Shown one piece after another: positions 1 to 7,388 of a DNA stretch of 64,000 nucleotides (the first letter of the stretch is position 1; each line of letters begins with the position of its first letter). The notes under the pieces are model-generated. The model saw only the letters and a list, made by a program, of their open reading frames with translations, ran no database searches and was not told where the DNA came from. A program made the translations under genes and the position numbers. Origin of the DNA: Defluviicoccus sp046348835 (lineage in GTDB: Bacteria > Pseudomonadota > Alphaproteobacteria > Rhodospirillales > Defluviicoccaceae). The stretch is from contig JAXMDM010000004.1 of assembly GCA_046348835.1 (NCBI GenBank), positions 496,001-560,000 of the forward strand. Direction: 5' to 3'.

Positions 1-422
1 GCGAGGACGACCTATGTCCCGACGGTCCGGACGCCTGGCCCACCGATCGGCGGATGAGTTCGATGATGGCGCCGACGCTGATCGAGCGGGACGACGGCGC
101 GCTGGTGGCGCTGGGATCGGGAGGATCAACACGTATCCGGGCGGCGATCCTCCAGGTCATTCTCAATCAGCTGGTGCTGGGCGCGTCCCTGGCGGAAGCG
201 GTCGGCTGGCCGCGTCTTCATCTGGAGGAGGGCCGACTGTCGTTCGAGCCCGGTTTCCCGGCGTCGAGCCTTCCTCCCCTCTCCGGTCCGGTTGGCGAGT
301 TCGATCCGTGGTCGGCGCAGAACCTGTTCTTCGGCGGTGTTCACGCCGCGATGCGTGAGCGGGGAGGATCCCTGATCGGCGCGGCCGACCGGCGGCGTGC
401 CGGCGCCGTCGTCCTTGTCTAG
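1..422 (+). CDS. ggt: Gamma-glutamyltransferase, C-terminal fragment (5' end outside window)
   Basis: The open frame runs from the window edge to a TAG at 420-422. It encodes the last ~139 residues of the small subunit of gamma-glutamyltranspeptidase, a periplasmic Ntn-hydrolase that cleaves glutathione and other gamma-glutamyl compounds. Visible family signatures are RMSSMMAPTLI, the glycine-rich GSGGSTRIRAAILQVILNQL segment (equivalent of the GSPGG oxyanion region), a PRLHLE motif and the terminal GAADRRRAGA block. The autoprocessing Thr and large subunit lie outside the window, so catalytic competence cannot be judged. The frame is open at the first base, so this is a truncation by the window and not a pseudogene. 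Confidence 0.85.
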   Translation, partial: EDDLCPDGPDAWPTDRRMSSMMAPTLIERDDGALVALGSGGSTRIRAAILQVILNQLVLGASLAEAVGWPRLHLEEGRLSFEPGFPASSLPPLSGPVGEFDPWSAQNLFFGGVHAAMRERGGSLIGAADRRRAGAVVLV

Positions 423-487
423 ATCATTGGGTTCGGCCATCTCGGCAGCGCGCTTGCCGGACGGTCATTGAGGGAAAAAGGTCAAAC

Positions 488-1354
488 GTGACGGATACCC
501 AGGATCCGCTTTTTGTCCTGACGATCTCTTGCCCCGACACCCGGGGCATCGTCGCCAGTGTCGCCAGCTTTCTCTCCGATCGGGATGCCTTCATTACCGA
601 ATCGACGCACTTCGGCGACTGCGTGTCCCAGCGCTTCTTCATGCGCACGTGCTTCCGGTCGGGACCGCTCACGCCCGCCATGAGCGTGGTTGCCCACCAG
701 TTTTCGCAGATCGCGGCGCGCTTTCAGATGGTCTGGGGCCTCTACGACGCGCGCCGGAAGGAGCGCTTGCTGATCCTGGTGTCGCGGGCCGACCATTGTC
801 TGAACGACCTCCTCTACCGCTATCGAACCGGAGATCTACCGATAGAGATCCCGGCCATCGTCTCCAATCATCCCGATCTGGAACCGCTAGCCCTCTGGCA
901 CGGCATCCCGTTCCATCATCTACCGGTGTCGGCGGCGACGCGGGAGGAACAAGAGGCTCGCATTCTCGCCCTGATCGGGGAACTGGACATCGATCTCGTC
1001 GTCCTCGCCCGTTACATGCAGGTGCTGACGCCGAGGGCCTGTGAGCCGCTTCTGGGCCGGTGCATCAATATCCACCATTCGTTCCTGCCCGGGTTCAAGG
1101 GGCCCAACCCTTACCGCCAGGCCCATGCCCTGGGGGTCAAGTTGATCGGCGCTACCGCTCATTACGTCGTCGCCGATCTCGATGCCGGGCCGATCATCGA
1201 GCAGGCAGTGGAGCGGGTCGACCACACCCATGGGCCGACCGACCTGGCGCGGGTCGGCCGCGATCTGGAGAACGTCGTCCTTGCCCGGGCGGTCCGCTAC
1301 CACATCGAGCACCGGGTTCTGATCAACGACGGCAAGACGGTCGTGCTGCGCTGA
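488..1354 (+). CDS. purU: Formyltetrahydrofolate deformylase
   Basis: 288 aa, the normal PurU length. PurU hydrolyses 10-formyl-THF to THF and formate in the cytoplasm, balancing the one-carbon pool and supplying formate for PurT-type purine synthesis. An N-terminal ACT domain (about residues 8-90, starting FVLTISCPDTRGIVASVASF) is followed by a formyltransferase domain. The catalytic Asn-His-Asp set is visible as INIHHSFLPGFKGPNPY (around residue 193) and HYVVADLDAGPIIEQ. The Arg/Asp-rich C-terminus RVGRDLENVVLARAV matches the family. The start is GTG at 488 behind a purine-rich GAGGGAAAAAGG stretch. It is a single gene between ggt and the Crp-type regulator; a small hairpin follows the stop. 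Confidence 0.95.
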   Translation: MTDTQDPLFVLTISCPDTRGIVASVASFLSDRDAFITESTHFGDCVSQRFFMRTCFRSGPLTPAMSVVAHQFSQIAARFQMVWGLYDARRKERLLILVSRADHCLNDLLYRYRTGDLPIEIPAIVSNHPDLEPLALWHGIPFHHLPVSAATREEQEARILALIGELDIDLVVLARYMQVLTPRACEPLLGRCINIHHSFLPGFKGPNPYRQAHALGVKLIGATAHYVVADLDAGPIIEQAVERVDHTHGPTDLARVGRDLENVVLARAVRYHIEHRVLINDGKTVVLR

Positions 1355-1364
1355 GACCCGTTCT

Positions 1365-1381
1365 CGCTCGATATACGAGCG
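1365..1381 (+). terminator. Small perfect hairpin after purU
   Basis: CGCTCG-ATATA-CGAGCG forms a perfect 6-bp stem with a 5-nt loop 11 bases after the purU stop. No T-run follows, so intrinsic termination would be weak; it could equally be an mRNA 3'-end stabiliser. Confidence 0.3.
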
Positions 1382-1486
1382 CATAACCCATTAGCGCCAC
1401 TTTTAGCGCAACATACCGCTGGCGATACCCCTTTAGCGAGTGTATCATTCGCGAACTGCAACCAATATGCGGCAGCGAGGCTACCG
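1382..1486 (+). promoter_or_regulatory. Upstream region of the Crp/Fnr gene with three TTAGCG repeats
   Basis: The region before the regulator gene is AT-richer than its surroundings. It carries three direct copies of TTAGCG at 1391-1396, 1403-1408 and 1433-1438 (start-to-start 12 and 30 bases). The spacing resembles regulator half-sites on one or two helical faces, but no known operator consensus is matched, and I cannot place a convincing -35/-10 pair. A CGAGG at 1476-1480 serves as the Shine-Dalgarno site for the ATG at 1487. Confidence 0.3.
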
Positions 1487-2227
1487 ATGCTCGACAGCCA
1501 GCCCAATCACGATGCGGTGCGGGGTTCCGCAGGTCGAAGCTTAGACCGGAGCCTGTTGTCGCAAGTCACTCTCTTCACCGACCTGAAGCCGTCGGAGCTG
1601 GCGGGTCTTGAGCAGCTCTGCCGCTATCGCCGGTTCTCCATAGGGGAGCATGTCGTCGATCGGGATAGTACCTCGACCGACGTCTATTTCCTGGTGCGTG
1701 GCCGTGTTCGGATCGTCAACTATTCCATGAGCGGGCGCGAAATTACCTTCGACGAATTGGACGCCGGGAGCTATTTCGGCGAGATTTCCGCCCTCGACGG
1801 CCAGCCTCGGTCGGCCAACGTCGTCGCCCTTCAGGACAGCCTGGTCCTGTCCCTATCGCGCACCGCGTTCGTCGAGCTTCTCAACAACAATGCCAAGTTG
1901 GCACTCAAAGTGATGTGCCGGCTGACGTCGATCGTTCGCCAGGCGAACGAGCGGATCATGGATCTCAGCACCCTCGCCGCTCAAAACCGGGTTCAGGCGG
2001 AGATCCTGCGTCAGGCCCACGTTGAGGCGAGCCGCCCCAATTCGGCGGTCATCGACCCGATCCCGATTCACAGCGATATCGCCAGTCGTGTCAGCACCAC
2101 CCGGGAAACGGTGGCGAGGGTGATGAACGATTTGGCCCGCAAAGGACTTCTCGAGCGACGCAAGCGCGCCCTTGTGATCCACGATGTCAGGAAGCTGCGG
2201 CAGATGGTGGAACACGTTCGCGGCTAA
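1487..2227 (+). CDS. Crp/Fnr-family transcriptional regulator
   Basis: 246 aa. The N-terminal cyclic-nucleotide-binding beta-roll (about residues 27-140) contains GSYFGEISALDGQPRSA. This is the phosphate-binding-cassette pattern, with the Arg-Ser pair that contacts cAMP in CRP-type proteins. A long dimer helix (NNNAKLALKVMCRLTSIVRQ) leads to a C-terminal winged helix-turn-helix with recognition-helix sequence STTRETVARVMNDLARKGLL. There is no N-terminal FNR-type cysteine cluster, so it is not an oxygen-sensing Fe-S FNR; a CRP-like cyclic-nucleotide sensor is the better reading. It is monocistronic, flanked by convergent rpmG. The presence of TTAGCG repeats upstream may reflect autoregulation (inference). 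Confidence 0.9.
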   Translation: MLDSQPNHDAVRGSAGRSLDRSLLSQVTLFTDLKPSELAGLEQLCRYRRFSIGEHVVDRDSTSTDVYFLVRGRVRIVNYSMSGREITFDELDAGSYFGEISALDGQPRSANVVALQDSLVLSLSRTAFVELLNNNAKLALKVMCRLTSIVRQANERIMDLSTLAAQNRVQAEILRQAHVEASRPNSAVIDPIPIHSDIASRVSTTRETVARVMNDLARKGLLERRKRALVIHDVRKLRQMVEHVRG

Positions 2228-2250
2228 CAGGCGCGAACGGAAAAAGCCCG

Positions 2251-2418
2251 CTACTTAATCTTGGCTTCCTTGAAAGCGACGTGTTTACGGGCGACCGGAT
2301 CGTACTTGCGGAATTCAAGCTTCTCCGTCTTTGTGCGCGGATTCTTTTTCGCCACGTAGAAGTAGCCGGTGCCAGCACTGCTAACCAGCCGGATTAATAT
2401 CGTGTTGGGCTTGGCCAT
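2251..2418 (-). CDS. rpmG: 50S ribosomal protein L33 (Cys-free form)
   Basis: 55 aa, the usual L33 length, beginning MAKPNTILIRLVSSAGTGYF and ending in the basic HVAFKEAKIK. L33 sits near the E-site of the large subunit. The four zinc-ligand cysteines of C+ L33 paralogues are all absent, so this is the zinc-independent form. The start at 2418 is preferred over in-frame codons further up because of the GAGG Shine-Dalgarno just upstream and because the family starts MAK. It is convergent with the Crp/Fnr gene, with only 23 bases between stops. Confidence 0.97.
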   Translation of the reverse strand: MAKPNTILIRLVSSAGTGYFYVAKKNPRTKTEKLEFRKYDPVARKHVAFKEAKIK

Positions 2419-2508
2419 TCCTCGCCACCTTACCGTCTCGCGCTTTGAGACCGGGGACAATACAGGTCACGACGCCCCTGTCAAGCCGAGCGGCTGGGCG
2501 AGGGGGCC

Positions 2509-4035
2509 TTACCGGCCCTTCAGCGCCAGGACCTCGCCTCGTTCCCGCGCCGACGCATAGACCGCCGGGCTGGCGATCAGCCAGCGGGCGACCGTCGGCT
2601 CCACGTCGCCCGACCGAGGGGCGGGCGGGCACGACTCGTCTCCGGTCGTTGCTGTCCCGTTCCCGGCTTGGCCGCCGTCGGCGAACCACGCGGCCGTGAG
2701 TGCCATCTCATCGATGGCGGCGACGCCCGAGGTACAGATCGCCGGAACGACGCCATGGGTGTGCAGATCGTTGCCGGAGGGCGATACCAGTCGCGACCAG
2801 GTGAACACCAATTCTCCCTGATTGGGCAACGGCACAACCGTTTGCACCAGCCCCTTGCCGAACGACCGGGTGCCGACCACCACCGCCCGGCCGCGGTCTC
2901 TGAGCGCGGCGGCGAGCACTTCGGCGGCCGAGGCGGTATTTCCGTCGATCAAAACGACGAGGGGCACGCCCGGAACCATGTCCAGTCCCGCGCCGACGAT
3001 AACGTGGTCGCTGTCTGGATGGCGGCCCCGCGCCTCGACGATGGGGCCACCGTCGAGAAAGATGCCGGCGACGCGGACCGCCGACTGCAATAGTCCGCCG
3101 GGGTTGCCGCGAAGATCGAGGATGATGCCGCGCAGCGGCGTGCCGCCGGGGCGGGTGTGTGCCCTCAGCTTGGCGATGATGGCGCCGGCGGTGCCCTGGT
3201 TAAAACCGGTAACGGTCAAACGAAGGATGCCGGCCTTATTCTCCTCAGAGACGGTCTCCGCGATGATGGGCATGCGGGCCAATGAATACATGCGGGGCGG
3301 GGTGCCGGGACGAGCCACGGCGAGGGCCACCCGCTCGTCGGGCCCTCCTTCCAGGCGCCGGGTGAAGCCGGCTTCATCGAGCCGGGACAGGGGCTCGCCG
3401 TCGATGCCGACGATCGCATCCCCGACACGCAGCCCCGCGCGCTCCGCCGGTCCCTCGGGGGAGATGGCGATGATGCGGACGAATCGGTTCTCGAACAGCC
3501 ACGCGAAGCCGAGGCCACGTTGGCCATCGCGGCGCTCGCGGGCCTGCCGGGCCTGGGTCGCCGTGGCGTAGGTGGAAAAGGGGTCGAGGGACCGTGCCAT
3601 CGAGCCCAAGACGGCCTCGTAAACCCGTTCGGCCGATGCGTCCCGAATTGCCGGAGAGTGGATACGGGCATGGTGCCACAGGGCCGAGGTGGCAATGGCC
3701 CATGCATCGGGATCGGTCGCGGCCGGAACCGCGATGGCACCCACCGGCGAACCGCCCGCGTAGAGGATCAACTGGTCAGCTTCCCGGTCTATGTGAACCC
3801 GCGGATCCAGTTCGCTAAATCCCCGGAGACCGCTTTCGCCGATGGATTCGACGCTGATCGGGCTGATGTACCGATCGGCAACCGCCGCGTAGGCGGCGCG
3901 GAAGGCGGCGACCGTGTCCGCGTCCACCACCGGGTCGTCAGCACGACTGAGCGGAAGCTGAGCCCGCGGCACACAGCCAACGACAAGGCTCAACAGCAGG
4001 AGCAGAACCGGTGCGATTGAGAGACCCGCCATCAT
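2509..4035 (-). CDS. S41 carboxyl-terminal processing protease, lipoprotein
   Basis: 508 aa. A type II signal peptide is visible (MMAGLSIAPVLLLLLSLVVGC; lipobox LVVGC with Cys at residue 21), so the protein is expected to be periplasmic and lipid-anchored. A PDZ domain lies around residues 170-250 (GFAWLFENRFVRIIAISPEG, RAGLRVGDAIVGIDGEPL). The S41 core follows: ILDLRGNPGGLLQSAV, the serine nucleophile in DGNTASAAEVLAAAL and the lysine base in GTRSFGKGLVQT, giving a Ser-Lys dyad. This is the CtpA/Prc fold, acting on C-terminal tails of periplasmic or secreted proteins. The C-terminal ~70 residues are Pro/Gly-rich and less typical. It is encoded alone, with a 105-base gap to the downstream end of the sialidase-like gene. 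Confidence 0.92.
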   Translation of the reverse strand: MMAGLSIAPVLLLLLSLVVGCVPRAQLPLSRADDPVVDADTVAAFRAAYAAVADRYISPISVESIGESGLRGFSELDPRVHIDREADQLILYAGGSPVGAIAVPAATDPDAWAIATSALWHHARIHSPAIRDASAERVYEAVLGSMARSLDPFSTYATATQARQARERRDGQRGLGFAWLFENRFVRIIAISPEGPAERAGLRVGDAIVGIDGEPLSRLDEAGFTRRLEGGPDERVALAVARPGTPPRMYSLARMPIIAETVSEENKAGILRLTVTGFNQGTAGAIIAKLRAHTRPGGTPLRGIILDLRGNPGGLLQSAVRVAGIFLDGGPIVEARGRHPDSDHVIVGAGLDMVPGVPLVVLIDGNTASAAEVLAAALRDRGRAVVVGTRSFGKGLVQTVVPLPNQGELVFTWSRLVSPSGNDLHTHGVVPAICTSGVAAIDEMALTAAWFADGGQAGNGTATTGDESCPPAPRSGDVEPTVARWLIASPAVYASARERGEVLALKGR

Positions 4036-4140
4036 CTATTTCAGCATCGCACAGGCGGGGAACAAACACAGCAGCCGCTTGAAACAATGACTACCGGCGA
4101 TGCAACCCGCGCCCGGTCGGTCCGCTCGACTCGAAGGAGG

Positions 4141-5124
4141 TCAGGTGGAGGCGCCTGGCGGATCGGGCCAGTGGCCGCTATCGATGGCGACCGGGGCCAG
4201 TTCCTCCATGCGCAGGCTGGCATAGCGGATGCGCCGCCGGTTCCAGGTCCAGGTGAGGTGCAGCCGGCCATCCGTTCCTTGGATGATCGCCGGATAGGAA
4301 TACTCGCCGGGATCGGCCTCCAGCACCCAGAGGGCCGACCAGTGGATGCCGTCATCGGAGGCGGCGAGGTTGAGCGGCGAGCGCGCCGACTGCGCATGGT
4401 TGTAGATCAGCACGTGTGTCCCGTCGGCGGTGGTCACCGCGTCGATGCCGCTGTCGGGGTTGGGCAAAGTGGTCGGGGCGAGCGGCGACCAGTGGTGTCC
4501 GTCATCGGACCAACAGGACGCGATCGTTCCCTGACGGGTGCGCGACAGGAGTTGCAGGCGCCCCTCCCTGTGGCGGAGGACGCACGGCTGAATGGCGGCG
4601 AAGCTTCTTCCATCGTTCAGGGCATGCTCACGATGCCAGGTCGAGCCGTGGTCGGTGGTGCGCTCCACGTGGATTTTCCAGCCGCTGCGTTCGCAACTGG
4701 AGGGGCTGAGCCAATGTCCGGAGGCCAGTTCCACCGGCTTGTTCTTGATCGGGCCGAGGATGCCGTGACCCAGGCGTATCGGTGCGGACCAGCTTCGGCC
4801 GTGATCGGCCGAAGCCATCTGCATGCCCCACCAGCGGCTGGGGCTGGGCCCGACCTTATAGTAGAGGTGCAAGGGGCCCGAACTCGGCTGGAACAGGACG
4901 GGGTTCCAGCATGGGTAGCGGCGCCGACCCTCGGTGCCGACGGCGACGCAATCCGGCTGCCGCCAGCCATCGTCATCGCATCGGGACGTCCAGATGGCCA
5001 CGTCGCTGGCGCCTTCGCGGGTTCCGCCGAACCAGGCGGCCACCAGCCCGTCGGGCGTTTCGGCAATGGTCGAGGCGTGGCACTGGGCGAAAGGGGCGCC
5101 CTCAAAGATGAATTCCGTCCTCAT
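4141..5124 (-). CDS. BNR-repeat sialidase-like protein (six-bladed propeller), cytoplasmic
   Basis: 327 aa of the exo-alpha-sialidase-like BNR_2 type. At least four Asp-box-like motifs are visible (SADHGRSW, TTDHGSTW, SDDGHHW, SDDGIHW), as expected for beta-propeller blades. The N-terminal AWFGGTREGASDVAIW segment matches the bacterial sialidase-like family. There is no signal peptide, so action would be cytoplasmic, unlike secreted sialidases. The ATG at 5124 overlaps the rnr stop (ATGA, 4 bases), so translation is probably coupled to RNase R. The substrate is unknown: family members include sialidases, other glycosidases and non-catalytic propellers, and catalytic Arg triad residues could not be verified by eye. 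Confidence 0.8.
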   Translation of the reverse strand: MRTEFIFEGAPFAQCHASTIAETPDGLVAAWFGGTREGASDVAIWTSRCDDDGWRQPDCVAVGTEGRRRYPCWNPVLFQPSSGPLHLYYKVGPSPSRWWGMQMASADHGRSWSAPIRLGHGILGPIKNKPVELASGHWLSPSSCERSGWKIHVERTTDHGSTWHREHALNDGRSFAAIQPCVLRHREGRLQLLSRTRQGTIASCWSDDGHHWSPLAPTTLPNPDSGIDAVTTADGTHVLIYNHAQSARSPLNLAASDDGIHWSALWVLEADPGEYSYPAIIQGTDGRLHLTWTWNRRRIRYASLRMEELAPVAIDSGHWPDPPGAST

Positions 5125-7364
5125 CGTTCCCTCGCCCCCGGGCGCGGCCGGCGGCTTCGGGCCGGGGGCGGGCGCCCCTTCGAGGCGGGACGCCGGCGCG
5201 GTCCGAGGGTTCCGCCTTCGCGCACCCCGCCGAGGATTTCCATGATAATGCCGCCGGTGAGCGGACTGACCTCGACCAGGCGGACCTCCACCTTGTCGCC
5301 GAGACGGAAGGTCAGCCCGTGGGTCTGGCCCACCAGCCGATGCCCCCGGGCGTCATGGGCGTAATAGTCGTCGGGCAAGGAGGCGATGGGCACCAAGCCC
5401 TGTGCGCCGGTGCCGTCGAGGGCGACGAACAGGCCGAAGCGGGTGACGCCGCCGATCCGGCCGGCGAAGGTGGCGCCGACCCGCTCGGCGAGGAAGGCGG
5501 CGGTGAAGCGGTCGACGGCGTCCCGTTCAGCGGCGGCGGCCCGGCGCTCGGTCGCCGAAATATGCTCGGCGGCACGGGCGAGATCGGGCGGATCCGCGCC
5601 CAGCCGCCCCCGCCCCAGCTTGAACGCCTCAATCAGGGCTCGATGGACGAGCAGATCGGCGTAGCGGCGGATGGGCGAGGTGAAATGGCAGTACCGCCGG
5701 AGGGCAAGGCCGAAATGGCCGATATTGACCGTGTCGTAGCAAGCCTGTGCTTGCGAGCGGAGGACGACCTCGTTGACCAACGGGGCCACCGGGGTCCCTT
5801 CCACCCGGGAGAGGATGCCGTTGAAATCGCCGGGGCGGGTCATCCGGCCCGGGCGCAGCGACAGTCCGACGGTGTCGAGAAAATCGCGCAACGCTTCCAG
5901 CTTGTCTGCCGAGGGCTGGTCGTGAACCCGGTAGACGCAGGGCGTCTTGCGTTCCTCCAGCGCCTCGGCGGCGGCGACGTTGGCGAGGATCATGAATTCC
6001 TCGATCAGCTTGTGACTCTCCAGGCGCTCGCGCAGGTGAATGGCGGTGACGTGCCCGTCCGCATCCACGCGGACCTGCCGCTCGGGGACGTCTAGCTCGA
6101 GGACGCCACGCTTGTGCCTGGCTTCGGCTAGCGCCTGATAGGCGCCGTAGAGCGGGGCGATCACCGAACGCGCCAGGCGCGCGGTCGTCTCGTCCGTGTC
6201 CCCGTGCCGCGCCGCCTCCACCTGCCGGTAGGTTAGCCTGGCGGCGGACCGCATGAGTCCGCGAACGAAGGATCGCCGCCGCAGGTTGCCCCCCGCATCG
6301 ATCCACAGATGCACGGCGAGACAGGGGCGGTCTTCGCCGGGGACCAGCGAGCACCAGCCGTTAGAGAGCTGTTGCGGCAGCATCGGCACCACCCGGTCCG
6401 GGAAATAGACCGAGTTGCCGCGCTCGAAGGCGGTGCGGTCGAGGGCGCTGCCCGGCTGCACGTACCAGGCGACGTCGGCGATCGCCACCAGGAGGTGCCA
6501 GCCGCCGGGATTGTCGGGATCCGTGTCGGGCTCGGCGAACACGGCATCGTCGAAGTCGCGGGCATCCTCGCCGTCGATGGTGACGAGCGGGAGCCGGCGC
6601 AGGTCGTCGCGGTCGTCCAGCGGCGCTGCCCGTGCCGCTTCCGCTTCCGCGAGCGTGGCCTCGGAAAACCTCGAGGGAATGTCATGATCGTGCAAGGTGA
6701 TCAAGGTGATCGAGCGAGCCCCCATGGAGGGGCCGAGTCGCTCGACGATGCGGGCCTGCTTCAGCCCCAGCGGGCGGGCGGTCCGCACCTCCGCCCAGAC
6801 CAGATCGCCGGGGTCGGCATCGCCCGCATCGCCCGGCGCGACCACCAGTTCTTCGCGCGCCCGCTTGTCCACCGGCAGGATCCGACCCTGGCCGGCGACG
6901 AGCGTGTAGAGGCCGAGGGTGCGGGGCGGTGCGGCGAGGAGGCGACGAATGATGCGCGCTTCGTAGGTGCCGGGTCCGATGGGCGACAGCCGGGCGAGGG
7001 CCCTTTCACCGGTGGCGAATCCGCTTCGGCTGCGCTTTTCCGGCGCCACGTAGATCAACGGCGGTGTCCCGGGGCCGTCCCACGCTGCCGGCCGGGCGAT
7101 TGTATCGCCGTCCACATCGGTGCCGCTGATTTCGATGACGGCGACGTTGGGCAACTGGCCGGGCTGCTTGTATCGGCGGCTCCGGTCGCGGGCGAGGGTG
7201 CCCTCCGCTTCCAGTTCCTTCAGGATGCGCTTCAGGATGGTGCGCTGGTCCCCGGAAAGGCGGAAGGCGCGGGCGATCTCCCGCTTACCCACCTCGCCCT
7301 GGTTCTCGCGGATGAACGCGACGATCTCTTCCTTGCTCGGGAAGGGCGCGGCTTTAGCGGTCAT
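5121..7364 (-). CDS. rnr: Ribonuclease R
   Basis: 747 aa, typical for RNase R, the 3'-5' exoribonuclease that degrades structured RNA and takes part in rRNA and tmRNA-tagged mRNA turnover. The order seen is: an N-terminal winged-helix segment (VGKREIARAFRLSGDQRTIL), cold-shock OB folds, and the RNB catalytic domain with the metal-binding acidic signature TIDGEDARDFDDAVF (around residue 265). Then come GSALDRTAFERGNSVYFPDR, the RNB motif RYCHFTSPIRRYADLLVHRA, an S1 domain (GVTRFGLFVALDGTGAQGLV) and a basic Arg/Pro-rich tail. It lies 24 bases downstream of topA in the same direction, so a dprA-topA-rnr-sialidase transcript is likely. Confidence 0.96.
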   Translation of the reverse strand: MTAKAAPFPSKEEIVAFIRENQGEVGKREIARAFRLSGDQRTILKRILKELEAEGTLARDRSRRYKQPGQLPNVAVIEISGTDVDGDTIARPAAWDGPGTPPLIYVAPEKRSRSGFATGERALARLSPIGPGTYEARIIRRLLAAPPRTLGLYTLVAGQGRILPVDKRAREELVVAPGDAGDADPGDLVWAEVRTARPLGLKQARIVERLGPSMGARSITLITLHDHDIPSRFSEATLAEAEAARAAPLDDRDDLRRLPLVTIDGEDARDFDDAVFAEPDTDPDNPGGWHLLVAIADVAWYVQPGSALDRTAFERGNSVYFPDRVVPMLPQQLSNGWCSLVPGEDRPCLAVHLWIDAGGNLRRRSFVRGLMRSAARLTYRQVEAARHGDTDETTARLARSVIAPLYGAYQALAEARHKRGVLELDVPERQVRVDADGHVTAIHLRERLESHKLIEEFMILANVAAAEALEERKTPCVYRVHDQPSADKLEALRDFLDTVGLSLRPGRMTRPGDFNGILSRVEGTPVAPLVNEVVLRSQAQACYDTVNIGHFGLALRRYCHFTSPIRRYADLLVHRALIEAFKLGRGRLGADPPDLARAAEHISATERRAAAAERDAVDRFTAAFLAERVGATFAGRIGGVTRFGLFVALDGTGAQGLVPIASLPDDYYAHDARGHRLVGQTHGLTFRLGDKVEVRLVEVSPLTGGIIMEILGGVREGGTLGPRRRPASKGRPPPARSRRPRPGARER

Positions 7365-7388
7365 GCGGGAGGGACGGATATCGGCGCA

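Noticed and set aside
4087..5364. A 425-codon plus-strand frame opposite the sialidase-like gene
   Set aside because: No domain, and the minus-strand gene has clear Asp-box motifs and coupling with rnr.
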